A DNA stretch of 64,000 bases from Gaiellasilicea sp963784895 (GCA_963784895.1 CAWATM010000002.1:1-64000), one strand, 5' to 3'. Shown: positions 39,309-49,948, counted from the first letter of the stretch. Program-made: numbers and translations. Notes: generated by a model from the letters alone, not told the origin.

Positions 39309-39680
39309 CTAACGCGCAGCGGCGAGGATCGCGTCGACGAGGCTCGCTGCGATTGCGTCCTTCGTGATGTAGCCCCGGGCACCGACCAGGCGGGCGCGGT
39401 CGACGTCCTCGGGCGCGTTCGAGCCGGTGAGCATCAGCACCGCCGGCGGCTGCTCGAACGTCTCGAGCATGGCGGCGGCCTCGAAGCCGTCCATCACGGG
39501 CATGCTGATGTCGAGCGCGACCACGTCCGGCCGCAGGCTTCGGGCGAGCGCCACCGCTTCCTCTCCGTCTGCGGCGCGGCCGACGACCTCGATTCGCTCC
39601 TCGGTCGCGAGCACGGCTTCGAGCGCCTCGGCAAAGAGGCGATGGTCGTCGGCGATCAGGATTCGAACAGGCGGCGGCAT
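39309..39680 (-). CDS. Single-domain response regulator
   Basis: A 123-residue receiver with LIADDHRLFAEAL, the phosphoacceptor in VVALDISMPVMDGFEAA, Thr in LMLTGSNAPE and Lys in GYITKDAI. The N-terminus resembles NarL-type regulators, but the HTH is absent because a stop follows the receiver directly. No kinase gene is adjacent. It lies 14 nt upstream of secG on the same strand. Confidence 0.88.
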   Translation of the reverse strand: MPPPVRILIADDHRLFAEALEAVLATEERIEVVGRAADGEEAVALARSLRPDVVALDISMPVMDGFEAAAMLETFEQPPAVLMLTGSNAPEDVDRARLVGARGYITKDAIAASLVDAILAAAR

Positions 39681-39720
39681 CAGAGTTCAAACGAGTTGGT
39701 GCCTCGTTAGGCTACGGGAC

Positions 39721-39972
39721 ATGACTCCTCCGGGCGACGAGACGCGGGCCAAGATCCAGCGCCTGCTCGTCACAGGGGACAACCGGCTGAAGCAGGGAGT
39801 CGCGCCCGAGAAGGCGCGCGAGAGCTACGAGCAGGCGCTCGCGCTGGCGCGGGAGGCAGGGATCGAGGAGGCGGTCAAGCCGCTCGTCGAGATCAGGCTC
39901 GCCGATCTCGAGAAGCTCGCTCGAGAATCGCCTCCACCAGAATCGCTTCAACCCGGGCCGCCTGCAGCCTGA
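39721..39972 (+). CDS. Small helical protein of unknown function
   Basis: An 83-residue protein with one TPR-like helix pair (RLKQGVAPEKARESYEQALALAREAG) and a Pro-rich tail. Its last 80 nt overlap the 3' end of the convergent glycosyltransferase, which is unusual and may mean that one of the two 3' ends is not used. No family is known to me. Confidence 0.55.
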   Translation: MTPPGDETRAKIQRLLVTGDNRLKQGVAPEKARESYEQALALAREAGIEEAVKPLVEIRLADLEKLARESPPPESLQPGPPAA

Positions 39973-40915
39973 CGTCGTGCAGCTCGGCCGCCTCGCGCGC
40001 GGCGGGGTTGGGGACGGGAAGCGCGGCGGCGTCGCGGAGCGCGGCGGCGAGCGCGTCCTCGTCGAGCGGATCGACCAGCACCCCTGCGCCGCCGGGGACG
40101 AACTCCGGCTGGCCCCCGACGGTGGTCCCGAGCACGCTGCGCCCGCACGCGAGTGCCTCGAGAGCGGCCTGGCCGAACGGCTCAACGAGGCTCGGCTGGC
40201 AGAGCACGTCCGCTGCCGCGAGGTGGAGCGGCACTGCGTCGTGCGGGAGGTAGCCGGTGACGGTGACGCCCGGCCTCCCTTCGAGCTGCGGCCGCAGCGT
40301 GCCGTCGCCGACGAACGTCAGCGTCCCTTCGCCGAACCGCCCGAAAGCGTCCGCGAGCCGAACGACGTTCTTCCGCTCGATCAGCGAGCCGACGCAGAGG
40401 AACGAAGGGCTCGGCCCGGGCGCTCGCTCGAGCAGCCGGAACCGCTGCAGGTCGACGCCGCAGTTGACGACCTCGGTCTTCGACGCAGCGTCGGGGATCG
40501 ACGCGACGAGCCGAGCGCGCAGCCAGTCGGAGACGGCGATCACGGCCGCCGCCCGCTTCACGACCCGTCGTGCGGGCGGACGGACGAAGGGATACTCGGT
40601 CAGGTTGGCGACGTCCTGCCCGTGCGCGGTGACGACGAGGGGCGCCTTCGCTGCGCGGGCGGCGAGCAGGGCGCCGAGGCCGGTCGGGAAGAGAAAGTGG
40701 GCGTAGACGACGTCGGGCCGAAAGCGCCTCGCCGCCCGCACTGCGTGAGCCGCCAGCTTCGCGTGCCGGAGCTTGCCGCCGCCGCGGCGGTCGAGCACGA
40801 CCCGCTCGAGCTCGTGCCCGCGCGCCGCAAGCGCACGCTCCAACCCCTGGACGAAGACGCCGAAGTCGGGGGCAGATGCGGACGGGTACATCTGCGAGAC
40901 GAGCAGGATGCGCAC
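39893..40915 (-). CDS. GT4-family glycosyltransferase
   Basis: A 340-residue GT-B enzyme. The N-terminal start is RILLVSQMYPSASAPDFGVFVQGL, followed by VTAHGQDVANL and a hinge FLCVGSLIERKNVVRLADAF. The C-terminal nucleotide-sugar site contains PSLVEPFGQAALEALACG, the E-x7-E motif of the family. It would add sugars to a lipid or glycan at the cytoplasmic face; donor and acceptor are unknown. The GTG start is divergent from the ABC exporter by 24 nt. Confidence 0.88.
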   Translation of the reverse strand: MRILLVSQMYPSASAPDFGVFVQGLERALAARGHELERVVLDRRGGGKLRHAKLAAHAVRAARRFRPDVVYAHFLFPTGLGALLAARAAKAPLVVTAHGQDVANLTEYPFVRPPARRVVKRAAAVIAVSDWLRARLVASIPDAASKTEVVNCGVDLQRFRLLERAPGPSPSFLCVGSLIERKNVVRLADAFGRFGEGTLTFVGDGTLRPQLEGRPGVTVTGYLPHDAVPLHLAAADVLCQPSLVEPFGQAALEALACGRSVLGTTVGGQPEFVPGGAGVLVDPLDEDALAAALRDAAALPVPNPAAREAAELHDVRLQAARVEAILVEAILERASRDRRA

Positions 40916-40939
40916 CAGCGCATCATCTAGGTTCTCTCG

Positions 40940-41920
40940 GTGGCCGAACCCGCTGTCAGAGTCTCGGAGCTGAACAAGACCTTCCTCGTCCCCGAGCGGG
41001 AGGCGGGGCTGCGCGCGTCGATCCGGAGCCTCTTCCGCCGCCAGCACCGCGAGGTGCGCGCGGTCGACGCGATCGACTTCGAGGTCGGCCAAGGCGAGAT
41101 CGTCGGCTTCCTCGGCCCGAACGGCGCCGGCAAGACGACGACGTTGAAGATGCTCTCGGGGCTGCTCTACCCCACGTCGGGCGAGGCGCGCGTGCTCGGC
41201 CACGTCCCCTCGAAGCGCGAGCGCGACTTCCTGCGCCGGATCACGCTCGTGATGGGGAATCGGAACCAGCTGCAGTGGGACCTGCCGGCGCTCGACTCGT
41301 TCGAGCTGAACCGGGCGATCTACCGGATCCAGCGCGCCGACTTCACCCCGCTCCGCGACGAGCTGATCGAGCTGCTGGACGTGGGCGACCTCGTCCGCAA
41401 GCCGGTGCGCAACCTCTCGCTCGGCGAGCGGATGAAGGTCGAGGTCGTCGGCTCGCTCTTGCACCGGCCGCAGGTGCTCTTCCTGGACGAGCCGACGATC
41501 GGGCTCGACGTGACGATGCAGAAGCGGATCCGCTCATTCGTCGCCGAGTACAACCGGCGCTACGAGGCGACGGTGCTGTTGACGAGCCACTACATGGCCG
41601 ACGTCGAGGCGCTGTGCAAGCGCGTGATCGTCATCCACCACGGCAAGATCCTCTTCGACGGCCCGCTGGCGCGGCTCGGCGACAGCCTCGCCGCGTGGAA
41701 GACGATCGACGTCGAGCTGCAGGACGGCGCCGCCGACCTCTCCGCCTACGGCGAGGTGGTCGAGAGCGACGTCGGCCGCGTCAAGCTGCGCGTGCCTCGG
41801 GCCGAGACCGCGCGCGTGACGGCGCGGCTGCTCGCGGAGCAGGACGTCGCCGACCTGACGGTCGAGGATCCGCCGATCGAGGACGTGATCGAGCTCGTCT
41901 TCGCGCAGGAGCAGCCGTGA
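40940..41920 (+). CDS. ABC-2 type exporter, ATP-binding protein
   Basis: A 326-residue ATPase. Walker A is FLGPNGAGKTTTLKML, the signature is NLSLGERMKVE (LSLGE variant), Walker B is VLFLDEPTIGLD and the H-loop is LTSHYMADV. A C-terminal extension of about 80 residues is typical of the daunorubicin/DrrA-like group. Its stop overlaps the next GTG by 4 nt, and the three genes 40940-43532 form one exporter operon. The substrate is unknown. Confidence 0.92.
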   Translation: MAEPAVRVSELNKTFLVPEREAGLRASIRSLFRRQHREVRAVDAIDFEVGQGEIVGFLGPNGAGKTTTLKMLSGLLYPTSGEARVLGHVPSKRERDFLRRITLVMGNRNQLQWDLPALDSFELNRAIYRIQRADFTPLRDELIELLDVGDLVRKPVRNLSLGERMKVEVVGSLLHRPQVLFLDEPTIGLDVTMQKRIRSFVAEYNRRYEATVLLTSHYMADVEALCKRVIVIHHGKILFDGPLARLGDSLAAWKTIDVELQDGAADLSAYGEVVESDVGRVKLRVPRAETARVTARLLAEQDVADLTVEDPPIEDVIELVFAQEQP

Positions 41921-42750
41921 GCACAGTCACCTCGGAGGCGGGCCGCTTCCGCTCCTACCTCGACTTCTACGTCACACGCGGCCGCACGCAGATCCAGAGC
42001 GAGTTCCAGTACCGCACCGCCACGTACTTCTGGCTGATCGGGATGCTGGCCGAGCCGATCGTCTATCTCGTCGTCTGGACGACGATCGCCGAGCAGCAGG
42101 GCGGCGCGGTCGAGGGGATCACGACCGGCGAGATCGCCGCCTACTACATCGTCTGGACGCTCGTCCGGAACATGAACATCGTCTTCACGCCGTTCGGCTG
42201 GGAGTGGCGGATCCGCGAGGGCCAGCTCTCGGCGGCGCTGCTGCGGCCGATCCACCCGCTCCACGACGACATCGCCGGCTTCGCGGGCTGGAAGATCCCG
42301 ACGATCATCTTCTGGCTCCCGATCGCGGGCGTGCTCTGGCTCGTCTTCGATCCGACGCTCGACCCGACGCTGCTCGAGGTCGGCGTCTTCTCGGTCGCGA
42401 TCTGGGGCGCCTACCTGATCCGGACGATGTTCCTCTCGTCGCTCGGGATGATCACCTTCTGGACGACCCGCGTGAGCGCGATCTTCGAGCTTGCGATCGC
42501 GCTCGAGCTGCTCCTCTCCGGGAGGCTCGTGCCGCTCGAGTTCATGCCGCAGTGGGCGCAGGACGTCGCCGCTTTCCTGCCCTTCCAGTGGTCGTTCTAC
42601 TTCCCGATCCAGTCCCTCGTCGGTGACTACTCGACGAGCGAGCTGCTCGGCGGGCTCGCGATGCAGGCGCTCTGGATCGCGATCCTGACCGGGATGACAA
42701 TGGTCGTCTGGCGCTTCGCCGTCCGGCGCTACTCGGCGGTGGGGAATTGA
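41917..42750 (+). CDS. ABC-2 type exporter, permease subunit 1
   Basis: A 277-residue protein with six membrane segments (for example YFWLIGMLAEPIVYLVVW, IFWLPIAGVLWLVF, IFELAIALELLLSGRLVPLEF). It belongs to the ABC-2/DUF990-like permease group, of which two different subunits usually pair with one ATPase. The GTG start overlaps the ATPase stop (GTGA), and its own TGA overlaps the TTG of the second permease. Confidence 0.88.
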   Translation: MSTVTSEAGRFRSYLDFYVTRGRTQIQSEFQYRTATYFWLIGMLAEPIVYLVVWTTIAEQQGGAVEGITTGEIAAYYIVWTLVRNMNIVFTPFGWEWRIREGQLSAALLRPIHPLHDDIAGFAGWKIPTIIFWLPIAGVLWLVFDPTLDPTLLEVGVFSVAIWGAYLIRTMFLSSLGMITFWTTRVSAIFELAIALELLLSGRLVPLEFMPQWAQDVAAFLPFQWSFYFPIQSLVGDYSTSELLGGLAMQALWIAILTGMTMVVWRFAVRRYSAVGN

Positions 42751-43532
42751 GAGCCCTGCGCCTCGGGTGGCTCTTCTTCCGCGTCGGCTCGATGAACGAG
42801 CTCCAGTACCGGGCGAACTTCTTCATCCAGCTGCTCCAGTCGGCGGTCTCGGTCGTGACCGCGATCGTGGTGCTGAAGCTCGTCTACGCGCAAACGGACG
42901 CGCTGAACGGGTGGAGCGAGTCGGAGCTGCTCGTCGTGATGGGGATCCAGATCCTGCTCGGCGGCGTGATCCGGACGACGATCCAGCCGAACATGCAGCG
43001 GCTGATGGAGGAGGTGCGCGACGGGAAGCTCGACTTCGCCCTGACGAAACCGGAAGACTCGCAGGTGCTCGTCAGCATCCGCGATGTCCAGATCTGGCGC
43101 TCGGTCGACATCGTCGCCGGCGCGATCGTGGTCGGCTACGGGCTCTCCGGGCTCGACCACGCGGTCAGCGCCGGTGACGGGCTCCTCTTCCTCGTCATGC
43201 TCGCCGTGGGTGCGGTCACGATCTACTGCTTCTGGCTCGTGATCGCGACGCTGGCGTTCTGGATCGTCAACGTCTGGAGCATCATGGAGCTCTTCGACGG
43301 CGTCTACCAAACGGGCCGCTGGCCGGTCTCGATCTACCCGATCTGGCTGCGGCTCGGCGTTACCTTCCTGATCCCGATCGCGTTCGCGATCACCGTCCCC
43401 GCGGAGGCCGCGACAGGGCGGCTCGACTGGCCGACGGTCGCGCTGGCGGGCGGCTTCTGCGTCGTCCTCTTCGCCCTGACGCGCTGGTGGTGGGGCTTCG
43501 GCCTGCGCCGCTACTCGGGCGCGTCCGCGTGA
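42747..43532 (+). CDS. ABC-2 type exporter, permease subunit 2
   Basis: A 261-residue membrane protein. The early motif MNELQYRANFFIQLLQSAVSV and the helices LLFLVMLAVGAVTIYCFWLVI and LAGGFCVVLFALTRWWWGFGL identify the second permease of the pair. The TTG start overlaps the upstream stop (TTGA). It forms a heterodimeric exporter with the two preceding genes. Confidence 0.87.
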   Translation: MRALRLGWLFFRVGSMNELQYRANFFIQLLQSAVSVVTAIVVLKLVYAQTDALNGWSESELLVVMGIQILLGGVIRTTIQPNMQRLMEEVRDGKLDFALTKPEDSQVLVSIRDVQIWRSVDIVAGAIVVGYGLSGLDHAVSAGDGLLFLVMLAVGAVTIYCFWLVIATLAFWIVNVWSIMELFDGVYQTGRWPVSIYPIWLRLGVTFLIPIAFAITVPAEAATGRLDWPTVALAGGFCVVLFALTRWWWGFGLRRYSGASA

Positions 43533-43536
43533 GCCG

Positions 43537-45081
<1,545 letters not shown>

Positions 45082-45102
45082 GGAGCGGATGCTACGGGAG
45101 GT

Positions 45103-45762
45103 CTAGAGGACGCCGCCGCTGCTCTCGATTGCCTCGAGCGCGATCCGACGGCCGGTGGCGATGTGCGCTCGGATGGCCCTGCGCGCACCGTCGAGGTCGC
45201 CGGCGTCGTACGCGTCGACGATCGCCCCATGCTCGGTGGGCAGGTACGAGCCGCCCTCGAGCCTGCCGCCGCGGATCACCTGCATCATCAGGTTGATCGA
45301 GAGGTCGCGGTAGAAGCGCGACAGGAGCCCGTTGCCGGCGAGGTCGACCTGGTACTCGTGAAACGCCGCGTTGGCCGAATCCCATTCGGCGTGCGAGACG
45401 GCCGCCGCCGTCGCCCTGTGCAGCTCGCGGAAACGGCGCAGCTCGTCGAGCGAGACACGGCCGACAGCGGACTCGGCCGCCTGCAGCTCGAGCGCGAGCC
45501 GCACGTCGTACCCCTCCGCAATCGCAGCCACGGTCAGCGCCGTCACGTAGTAGCCGCGACGCGACTTCACGGTCAGTAGGCCTTCGGCGACGAGCCTCGT
45601 CAAGGCGTGGTGGACGGGGCTACGCGAGACGCCGAGCGACGCCGCCAGCTCGTGCAGGCTGACCTTCTCGCCCGGGCCGAGCTCCCGGCGGACGAGCCGC
45701 GTCTTCAGCGTCTCGTAGACGCGGTCGTTCAGATTCGTCCTCGCCGGGGCGGAGACCGACAT
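45103..45762 (-). CDS. GntR-family regulator (FadR/FCD type)
   Basis: A 219-residue DNA-binding repressor. The winged helix is LNDRVYETLKTRLVRRELGPG through LAASLGVSRSPVHHALTRL, and the all-helical FCD effector domain has the metal/acid-ligand residues around NAAFHEYQVDLAGN and TEHGAIVDAYDAGDL. It sits directly upstream of the mutase gene on the same strand and may control acyl-CoA or organic acid metabolism. An ATG further upstream is possible, but this one begins the conserved part. Confidence 0.9.
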   Translation of the reverse strand: MSVSAPARTNLNDRVYETLKTRLVRRELGPGEKVSLHELAASLGVSRSPVHHALTRLVAEGLLTVKSRRGYYVTALTVAAIAEGYDVRLALELQAAESAVGRVSLDELRRFRELHRATAAAVSHAEWDSANAAFHEYQVDLAGNGLLSRFYRDLSINLMMQVIRGGRLEGGSYLPTEHGAIVDAYDAGDLDGARRAIRAHIATGRRIALEAIESSGGVL

Positions 45763-45826
45763 GAGGCATACGTAACATGACACGTGCGCCGGAGCAACCT
45801 GCGGAGGCGCGGCTACGCTCCACCCG

Positions 45827-46465
45827 ATGCAGGTGCGCATCCGCCTCTTCGCCGGCCTGCGCGAGCGCGCCGGCACAGGCGCCAGCACGCTCGAGCTCGC
45901 CGACGGGGCGAGGCTCGACGATGTCTGGCCCGCACTCGGCCTCGGTGAGGAGCCCGCTGGCCTCCTCTATGCGGTCAACAAGCGCTATGCGAACCGGGAA
46001 GCCGCACTCACCGACGGCGACGAGGTGGCGCTGATCCCGCCCGTCTCCGGCGGGGACTTCCGTCTCACCGCCGAGCCGCTCGCGCTCGACGCCGTCGTGC
46101 GCGAGGTCGAGCGCGACGACGCGGGCGCGATCGCGACCTTCCTCGGCACCGTCCGTAACCGCTCCCGCGACCGCACCGTGCGCTACCTCGAGTACGAGGC
46201 CTACGAGGGGATGGCGGAGCAGATGATGGCCGAGCTCGCCCGCGAGCTGACCGAACGCCACGACCTGCTCGCCGTCGCGATCCATCACCGCGTCGGCCGG
46301 GTCGAGATCGGCGAGCCGAGCGTCGCGATCGCCGTCTCCTCGGCGCACCGCGCTGCTGCGCTCGCCGCCTGCAAGGAGGCGATCGACACGCTCAAGGGGA
46401 CGGTGCCGCTCTGGAAGAAGGAGGTCTACGAGGGCGGCGAGGAGTGGATCGGGCAGGGCTCCTGA
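45827..46465 (+). CDS. MoaD-MoaE fusion, molybdopterin synthase
   Basis: A 212-residue fusion of both molybdopterin synthase subunits, which convert precursor Z (cPMP) to molybdopterin. Residues 1-78 are MoaD with a beta-grasp fold ending ALIPPVSGG. Residues 79-212 are MoaE with VGRVEIGEPSVAIAV, the catalytic-Lys region CKEAIDTLKGTVPLWKKE and the end EEWIGQGS. The MoaD Gly-Gly, which must become a thiocarboxylate, is internal, so the protein must be cleaved there, as known for mycobacterial MoaX. It is divergent from the GntR gene. A relic of the same 3' end lies at 50797. Confidence 0.93.
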   Translation: MQVRIRLFAGLRERAGTGASTLELADGARLDDVWPALGLGEEPAGLLYAVNKRYANREAALTDGDEVALIPPVSGGDFRLTAEPLALDAVVREVERDDAGAIATFLGTVRNRSRDRTVRYLEYEAYEGMAEQMMAELARELTERHDLLAVAIHHRVGRVEIGEPSVAIAVSSAHRAAALAACKEAIDTLKGTVPLWKKEVYEGGEEWIGQGS

Positions 46466-46721
46466 GCGAGGCCGGCTGACAGGTGCGGGACGAGGCGGGA
46501 GAACGTTCACTGAGCTCCGGGACTGCTGCTCTGGTACATCGCTCGCGCCGACTGAGACGGGTGGAGGGTGCGGCTGGATCTTGCCGCGCCGATGAGTTCT
46601 CGGTGGATTGTCGATCTCTACGGCGATACGGCCGGAGCGGCAGTCGGACGAGGAGTCATGAGATGACCGGAATGGATGCGGTGGAGAAGCACGTCGAGGC
46701 GCTCCTGGCGGTCGGTACACG

Positions 46722-47345
46722 ATGAACGCCCCCGCCTCGATCACCATCACGCCAGTCTTCGTTGCCGACCTTTCCGTCGAGGGCGAGCGGATGCCGGTCT
46801 ACGTGCACGTCATCGACCACCCCGATGCGCGCGTGCTGGTCGACACCGGGATGACGGAGCTGCACCCGGCGATGGCCGACATGGATCCCCGCCTGCAGCC
46901 GCTGAGCGAGCAGGACTTCGATCTCGCCGGCATCGACATCGTCGTCAACACACACCTGCACGCCGACCACTGCGGCGGCAACCACCTCTTCGCCGGCAAG
47001 CCGATCTATGTCCAGCGTCGGGAGCTCGACGACGCGCGCAGCGAGGACGACTACACGATTCGCGAGTGGGTCGAGGCGCCCGGCGTGCAGTACGTGCCGG
47101 TCGACGGCGAGCACGAGCTGCTGCCGGGGCTCCGACTCGTCCCGGCGCCGGGCCACACACGCGGCATGCAGATCGTCGTCGTCGAGACTGGCGGGCGCCC
47201 GGTCATCGTTGGCGGCGACGTGGCGGTGTGGTTCGGCGAGTTCGACGAGCCGCCCACCGAAGGCCGGCGGCGTGTCCTTGCGCTCGACCCCGAGCTGGTC
47301 TGGCTCGCGCACGAGCACGAGCCATGGCGACCCCGCACCATCTAA
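46722..47345 (+). CDS. Metallo-beta-lactamase-fold hydrolase (lactonase-like)
   Basis: A 207-residue dinuclear zinc hydrolase. It has VLVDTGMTELHP, the HxHxDH metal motif in VVNTHLHADHCGG, the third His in APGHTRGMQ, the Asp in VGGDVAVWF and the late His in WLAHEHEPW. The size and lack of a signal peptide fit AHL-lactonase-like enzymes of the AiiA class, but the substrate is unproved. Upstream (46466-46721) there is no recognisable gene except a 20-codon frame at 46664 whose stop overlaps this ATG. Confidence 0.88.
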   Translation: MNAPASITITPVFVADLSVEGERMPVYVHVIDHPDARVLVDTGMTELHPAMADMDPRLQPLSEQDFDLAGIDIVVNTHLHADHCGGNHLFAGKPIYVQRRELDDARSEDDYTIREWVEAPGVQYVPVDGEHELLPGLRLVPAPGHTRGMQIVVVETGGRPVIVGGDVAVWFGEFDEPPTEGRRRVLALDPELVWLAHEHEPWRPRTI

Positions 47346-47364
47346 GGTCTAGGACGCCCGAGTC

Positions 47365-47590
47365 GCGTGCATCAGGGGATGTGCCACGGCTGCGCATGTG
47401 CTCACTCGCAACCTCGGTGAGCCGCGAGCTGACACCGCGCCGTTGGTGGGGATCGACGCCGATGATGTCGATCACGCCCATCCCCTCGTGAAAGGCGTTC
47501 AGGGCAACCGAGACGATCCGATCGGTCGTCCGTCCATCGCTGCGACGAACACGTCCCGTTCCACATTCGTGCAGGCGGATCAGACCGCGT
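47365..47590 (-). pseudogene. GNAT acetyltransferase fragment
   Basis: On the minus strand DVFVAAMDGRPIG, ALNAFHEGMGVIDIIGVDPHQRRGV and VASEHMRSRG closely match the GNAT protein encoded on the other strand at 48277 (NAFHERMGVVDIIAVDPDYQRRG, AAEHMRGQG). One indel separates the first part. The N-terminus and the very end are absent. It is an inverted partial duplicate. Confidence 0.65.
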
Positions 47591-47653
47591 CCTGGTCTTC
47601 CCTCAGCGCAGTCGCACGGGCCAGTCTTCGGGAGTGACGCCTAACGGCGCCGG

Positions 47654-48196
47654 TCAGGCTTGAGGCTGGAGGCTCGAGCCAAGCGAATCGCCGTGAACTA
47701 AGGCGGCGAAGGTGCCTAGCTCTCGTCGTGCGTCGAGTGGCAGTTGATCCACGATCACCGATGCGCCCACGAAGGTCGCACCGGCCTCTTCGATCAGAGC
47801 CTTCGCCGCGAAAGCTTGGCTTCCGGTCTCGAACCAATCGTCAACGAGGAGCACACGATCGGTTGGCGTGACCGAAGCTCGCTGGAGTCGCAGCTGTGAG
47901 CGGCTCCCTCGATAGTCCGCGGACGTCGCTCTGATCAGCTTTTCGCCTGGAAACAGACCAGCTTGCTTCCGGATGGCAACGAAGCCGGCCCGAAGCTCGG
48001 CGGCGACTGCACCGCCAACCAGGAATCCACGCGCCTCGACGCCGGCGACCTTCGTGACCCCTGAATCCTGGAACGGTTCGGCCAGAGCACGGACGAGGTC
48101 TCGGAACAGGAGCGGATCGGTGAAGAGCGCCCACACGTCGGCATGACCGTGAACCCATCGGAAACGCGCCACGATCCTGGACGCGATCTCGCTCAC
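47654..48196 (-). CDS. Phosphoribosyltransferase family protein (adenine PRTase-like)
   Basis: A 180-residue PRTase. The PRPP-binding loop is RVLLVDDWFETGSQAFAAKAL; apt-type features include VAGVEARGFLVGGAVAAEL and AIRKQAGLFPGEK. Type I PRTases join a base to PRPP. Trp in the PRPP motif and the altered substrate region mean it may not be a true Apt. The flanks (47620-47641 and 48228-48249) carry similar sequences, ccagtcttcgggagtgacg and ccagtgttcgggaatgacg, in direct orientation. Confidence 0.82.
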   Translation of the reverse strand: MSEIASRIVARFRWVHGHADVWALFTDPLLFRDLVRALAEPFQDSGVTKVAGVEARGFLVGGAVAAELRAGFVAIRKQAGLFPGEKLIRATSADYRGSRSQLRLQRASVTPTDRVLLVDDWFETGSQAFAAKALIEEAGATFVGASVIVDQLPLDARRELGTFAALVHGDSLGSSLQPQA

Positions 48197-48276
48197 AGCA
48201 GTCGAGGATACGCCTTCGTGGCTTGGGCCAGTGTTCGGGAATGACGCCTGAGGTCGCGCGCCGCTAGGTTCCCGCC

Positions 48277-48774
48277 GTGAGCGCCGGGGTTGAGATTCGT
48301 CAATACGAACAGTCGGACCTGGAGGCGATCGTCGAGTTTTCCCTTCGGGCGTGGCAGCCGGTGTTCGAGTCGCTGCGGCAGGTTCTAGGCGACGCGATCT
48401 TCATGCGCCTCCACCAACCGGAGTGGACAGCGGTTCAGGCGGAGGCGGTCCGGTCGAGTTGCACGAGCGATGAGCGGGACGTCTTCGTTGCTGTCGCTGA
48501 TGGGCTGCCCGTGGGGTTCGCCGCCGTCGCACTCAACGCATTTCACGAGCGAATGGGCGTCGTCGACATCATCGCCGTCGATCCTGACTACCAGCGGCGC
48601 GGAATCGCGCGGCAGCTGATGGACCGCGCGGCCGAGCACATGCGCGGGCAGGGGATGGACATCGCAGCCGTCGGAACCGGCGGCGACCCGGGACACGGCC
48701 CGGCGCGTGCTCTGTACGAGGCGCTTGGCTACACCGCGCTGCCAGGCGTGAGGTACCTCAGGCTGCTCGACTGA
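48277..48774 (+). CDS. GNAT-family N-acetyltransferase
   Basis: A 165-residue acetyltransferase. EIRQYEQSDLEAIVEFSLRAW is the N-terminal part, and the acetyl-CoA loop is DPDYQRRGIARQLMD in motif A. It ends with ARALYEALGYTALPGVRYLRLL. The acceptor is unknown. The GTG start follows an imperfect repeat found before the neighbouring genes. Confidence 0.88.
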   Translation: MSAGVEIRQYEQSDLEAIVEFSLRAWQPVFESLRQVLGDAIFMRLHQPEWTAVQAEAVRSSCTSDERDVFVAVADGLPVGFAAVALNAFHERMGVVDIIAVDPDYQRRGIARQLMDRAAEHMRGQGMDIAAVGTGGDPGHGPARALYEALGYTALPGVRYLRLLD

Positions 48775-48901
48775 CGCGCGCGCGGTGACGGCGCTCCGGT
48801 GCGCCGGTGTTCGCGAGTGTCCCTGAGGTTTTGGCGGCAATGCCCCTCGGGACTACGAACGATCCGCGCGACCGGATTCGCCGCTCCGTCGGCGGATTAG
48901 A

Positions 48902-49948
48902 GTGTCGCGACCTGTGGCCGAACGAGTCCTCACGCTGCGCGAGCTGAACCGCGCGACCCTTGCGCGGCAGCTCCTCATCCAGCGCGCGCGACTGTCGCCG
49001 ACGGCGGTGATCGAGCGCCTCGTCGGGATGCAGGCGCAGTCGCCGCAGGCGCCGTACGTCGGTATCTGGACGCGCACGACGGGGTTCCGGCGCGGGTCGC
49101 TCGAGCGACTTCTCCGGCAGTCCGCGATCGTCAGGGCGACGGCGACGCGGCAGACGCTGCACCTGGTCACCCCGCGCGACTACGCGCTCATCTGGGCGGC
49201 GATGAGCGAGACGAACTTCCCCTGGGAGACGGAGCGGGCGAAGCAGCTCGCGCTGTCGGTGCACGCGCTCGCGGCGGACCGACCCGTGACGTCGACGGAA
49301 GCGATCGCCCAACTTGAGAGCGAGTACGGCCTCGCCGGCGTCGACGCGCGCCGCGCCTGGCGGCTGGCGCGTGTCGCCGCGCTCATCGTCCGCCACCACG
49401 AGACGGCGCTCTGGCAGCCGCGCAACGACGGCCGGTTCGTCGCGATCGCCGAGCCGCAGCCGCACGTCCCGGTCGAGGCGCGCGCCGAGATCTTCCGCCG
49501 CTACCTCGCGGCCTTCGGCCCTTCGACGCGCCGCGACATCGGGGCCTGGAGCAGGATGCGCGTCGCGGAGATCGACGCTGCGCTGGAGCTGCTCGAGCCG
49601 CTGCGCCGCTTCCGCGACGAGCAGGGCCGCGAGCTCCTCGACGTCCCACGAGCGCCGCTGCCGGACGCCGAGACCCCAGTGCCCGTGCGCTTCCTGCCGA
49701 AGTGGGACAACGTCCTGCTCGCGTGGGCCGACCGCACGCGCGTGCTCGCGGAGGCCCACCGGAAGACGGTGATCAAGATGAACGGCGACGTCGCACAGAC
49801 GTTCCTCGTCGACGGCTTCGTCGCCGGGATCTGGCGCGTCGACGACGGCCGTGTCGTGCTGGAGCCGTTCGAGCCTCTTTCAGCCGCGGCGCGGCGCGAG
49901 ATCGAGGACGAGGCAGGGCGTCTGGAGGCGTTCCTCGCCGAGCCCTAG
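48902..49948 (+). CDS. AlkZ-like winged-helix DNA glycosylase-family protein
   Basis: A 348-residue protein made of tandem winged helices (HTH_42). It has the QxQ motif (VGMQAQSPQAPYVGIWTR) that in Streptomyces AlkZ acts in unhooking DNA crosslinks. Further landmarks are RATATRQTLHLVTPRDY and FLPKWDNVLLAW. It may repair alkylated DNA, and many such genes accompany genotoxin clusters, though none is seen here. GTG 48902 is the first start; GTG 48914 is equally possible. Confidence 0.85.
   Translation: MSRPVAERVLTLRELNRATLARQLLIQRARLSPTAVIERLVGMQAQSPQAPYVGIWTRTTGFRRGSLERLLRQSAIVRATATRQTLHLVTPRDYALIWAAMSETNFPWETERAKQLALSVHALAADRPVTSTEAIAQLESEYGLAGVDARRAWRLARVAALIVRHHETALWQPRNDGRFVAIAEPQPHVPVEARAEIFRRYLAAFGPSTRRDIGAWSRMRVAEIDAALELLEPLRRFRDEQGRELLDVPRAPLPDAETPVPVRFLPKWDNVLLAWADRTRVLAEAHRKTVIKMNGDVAQTFLVDGFVAGIWRVDDGRVVLEPFEPLSAAARREIEDEAGRLEAFLAEP

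Noticed and set aside
46466..46721. Small frames upstream of the MBL-fold gene as a real gene
   Set aside because: No recognisable protein. The 20-codon frame ending in ATGA could be a leader but has no other support.
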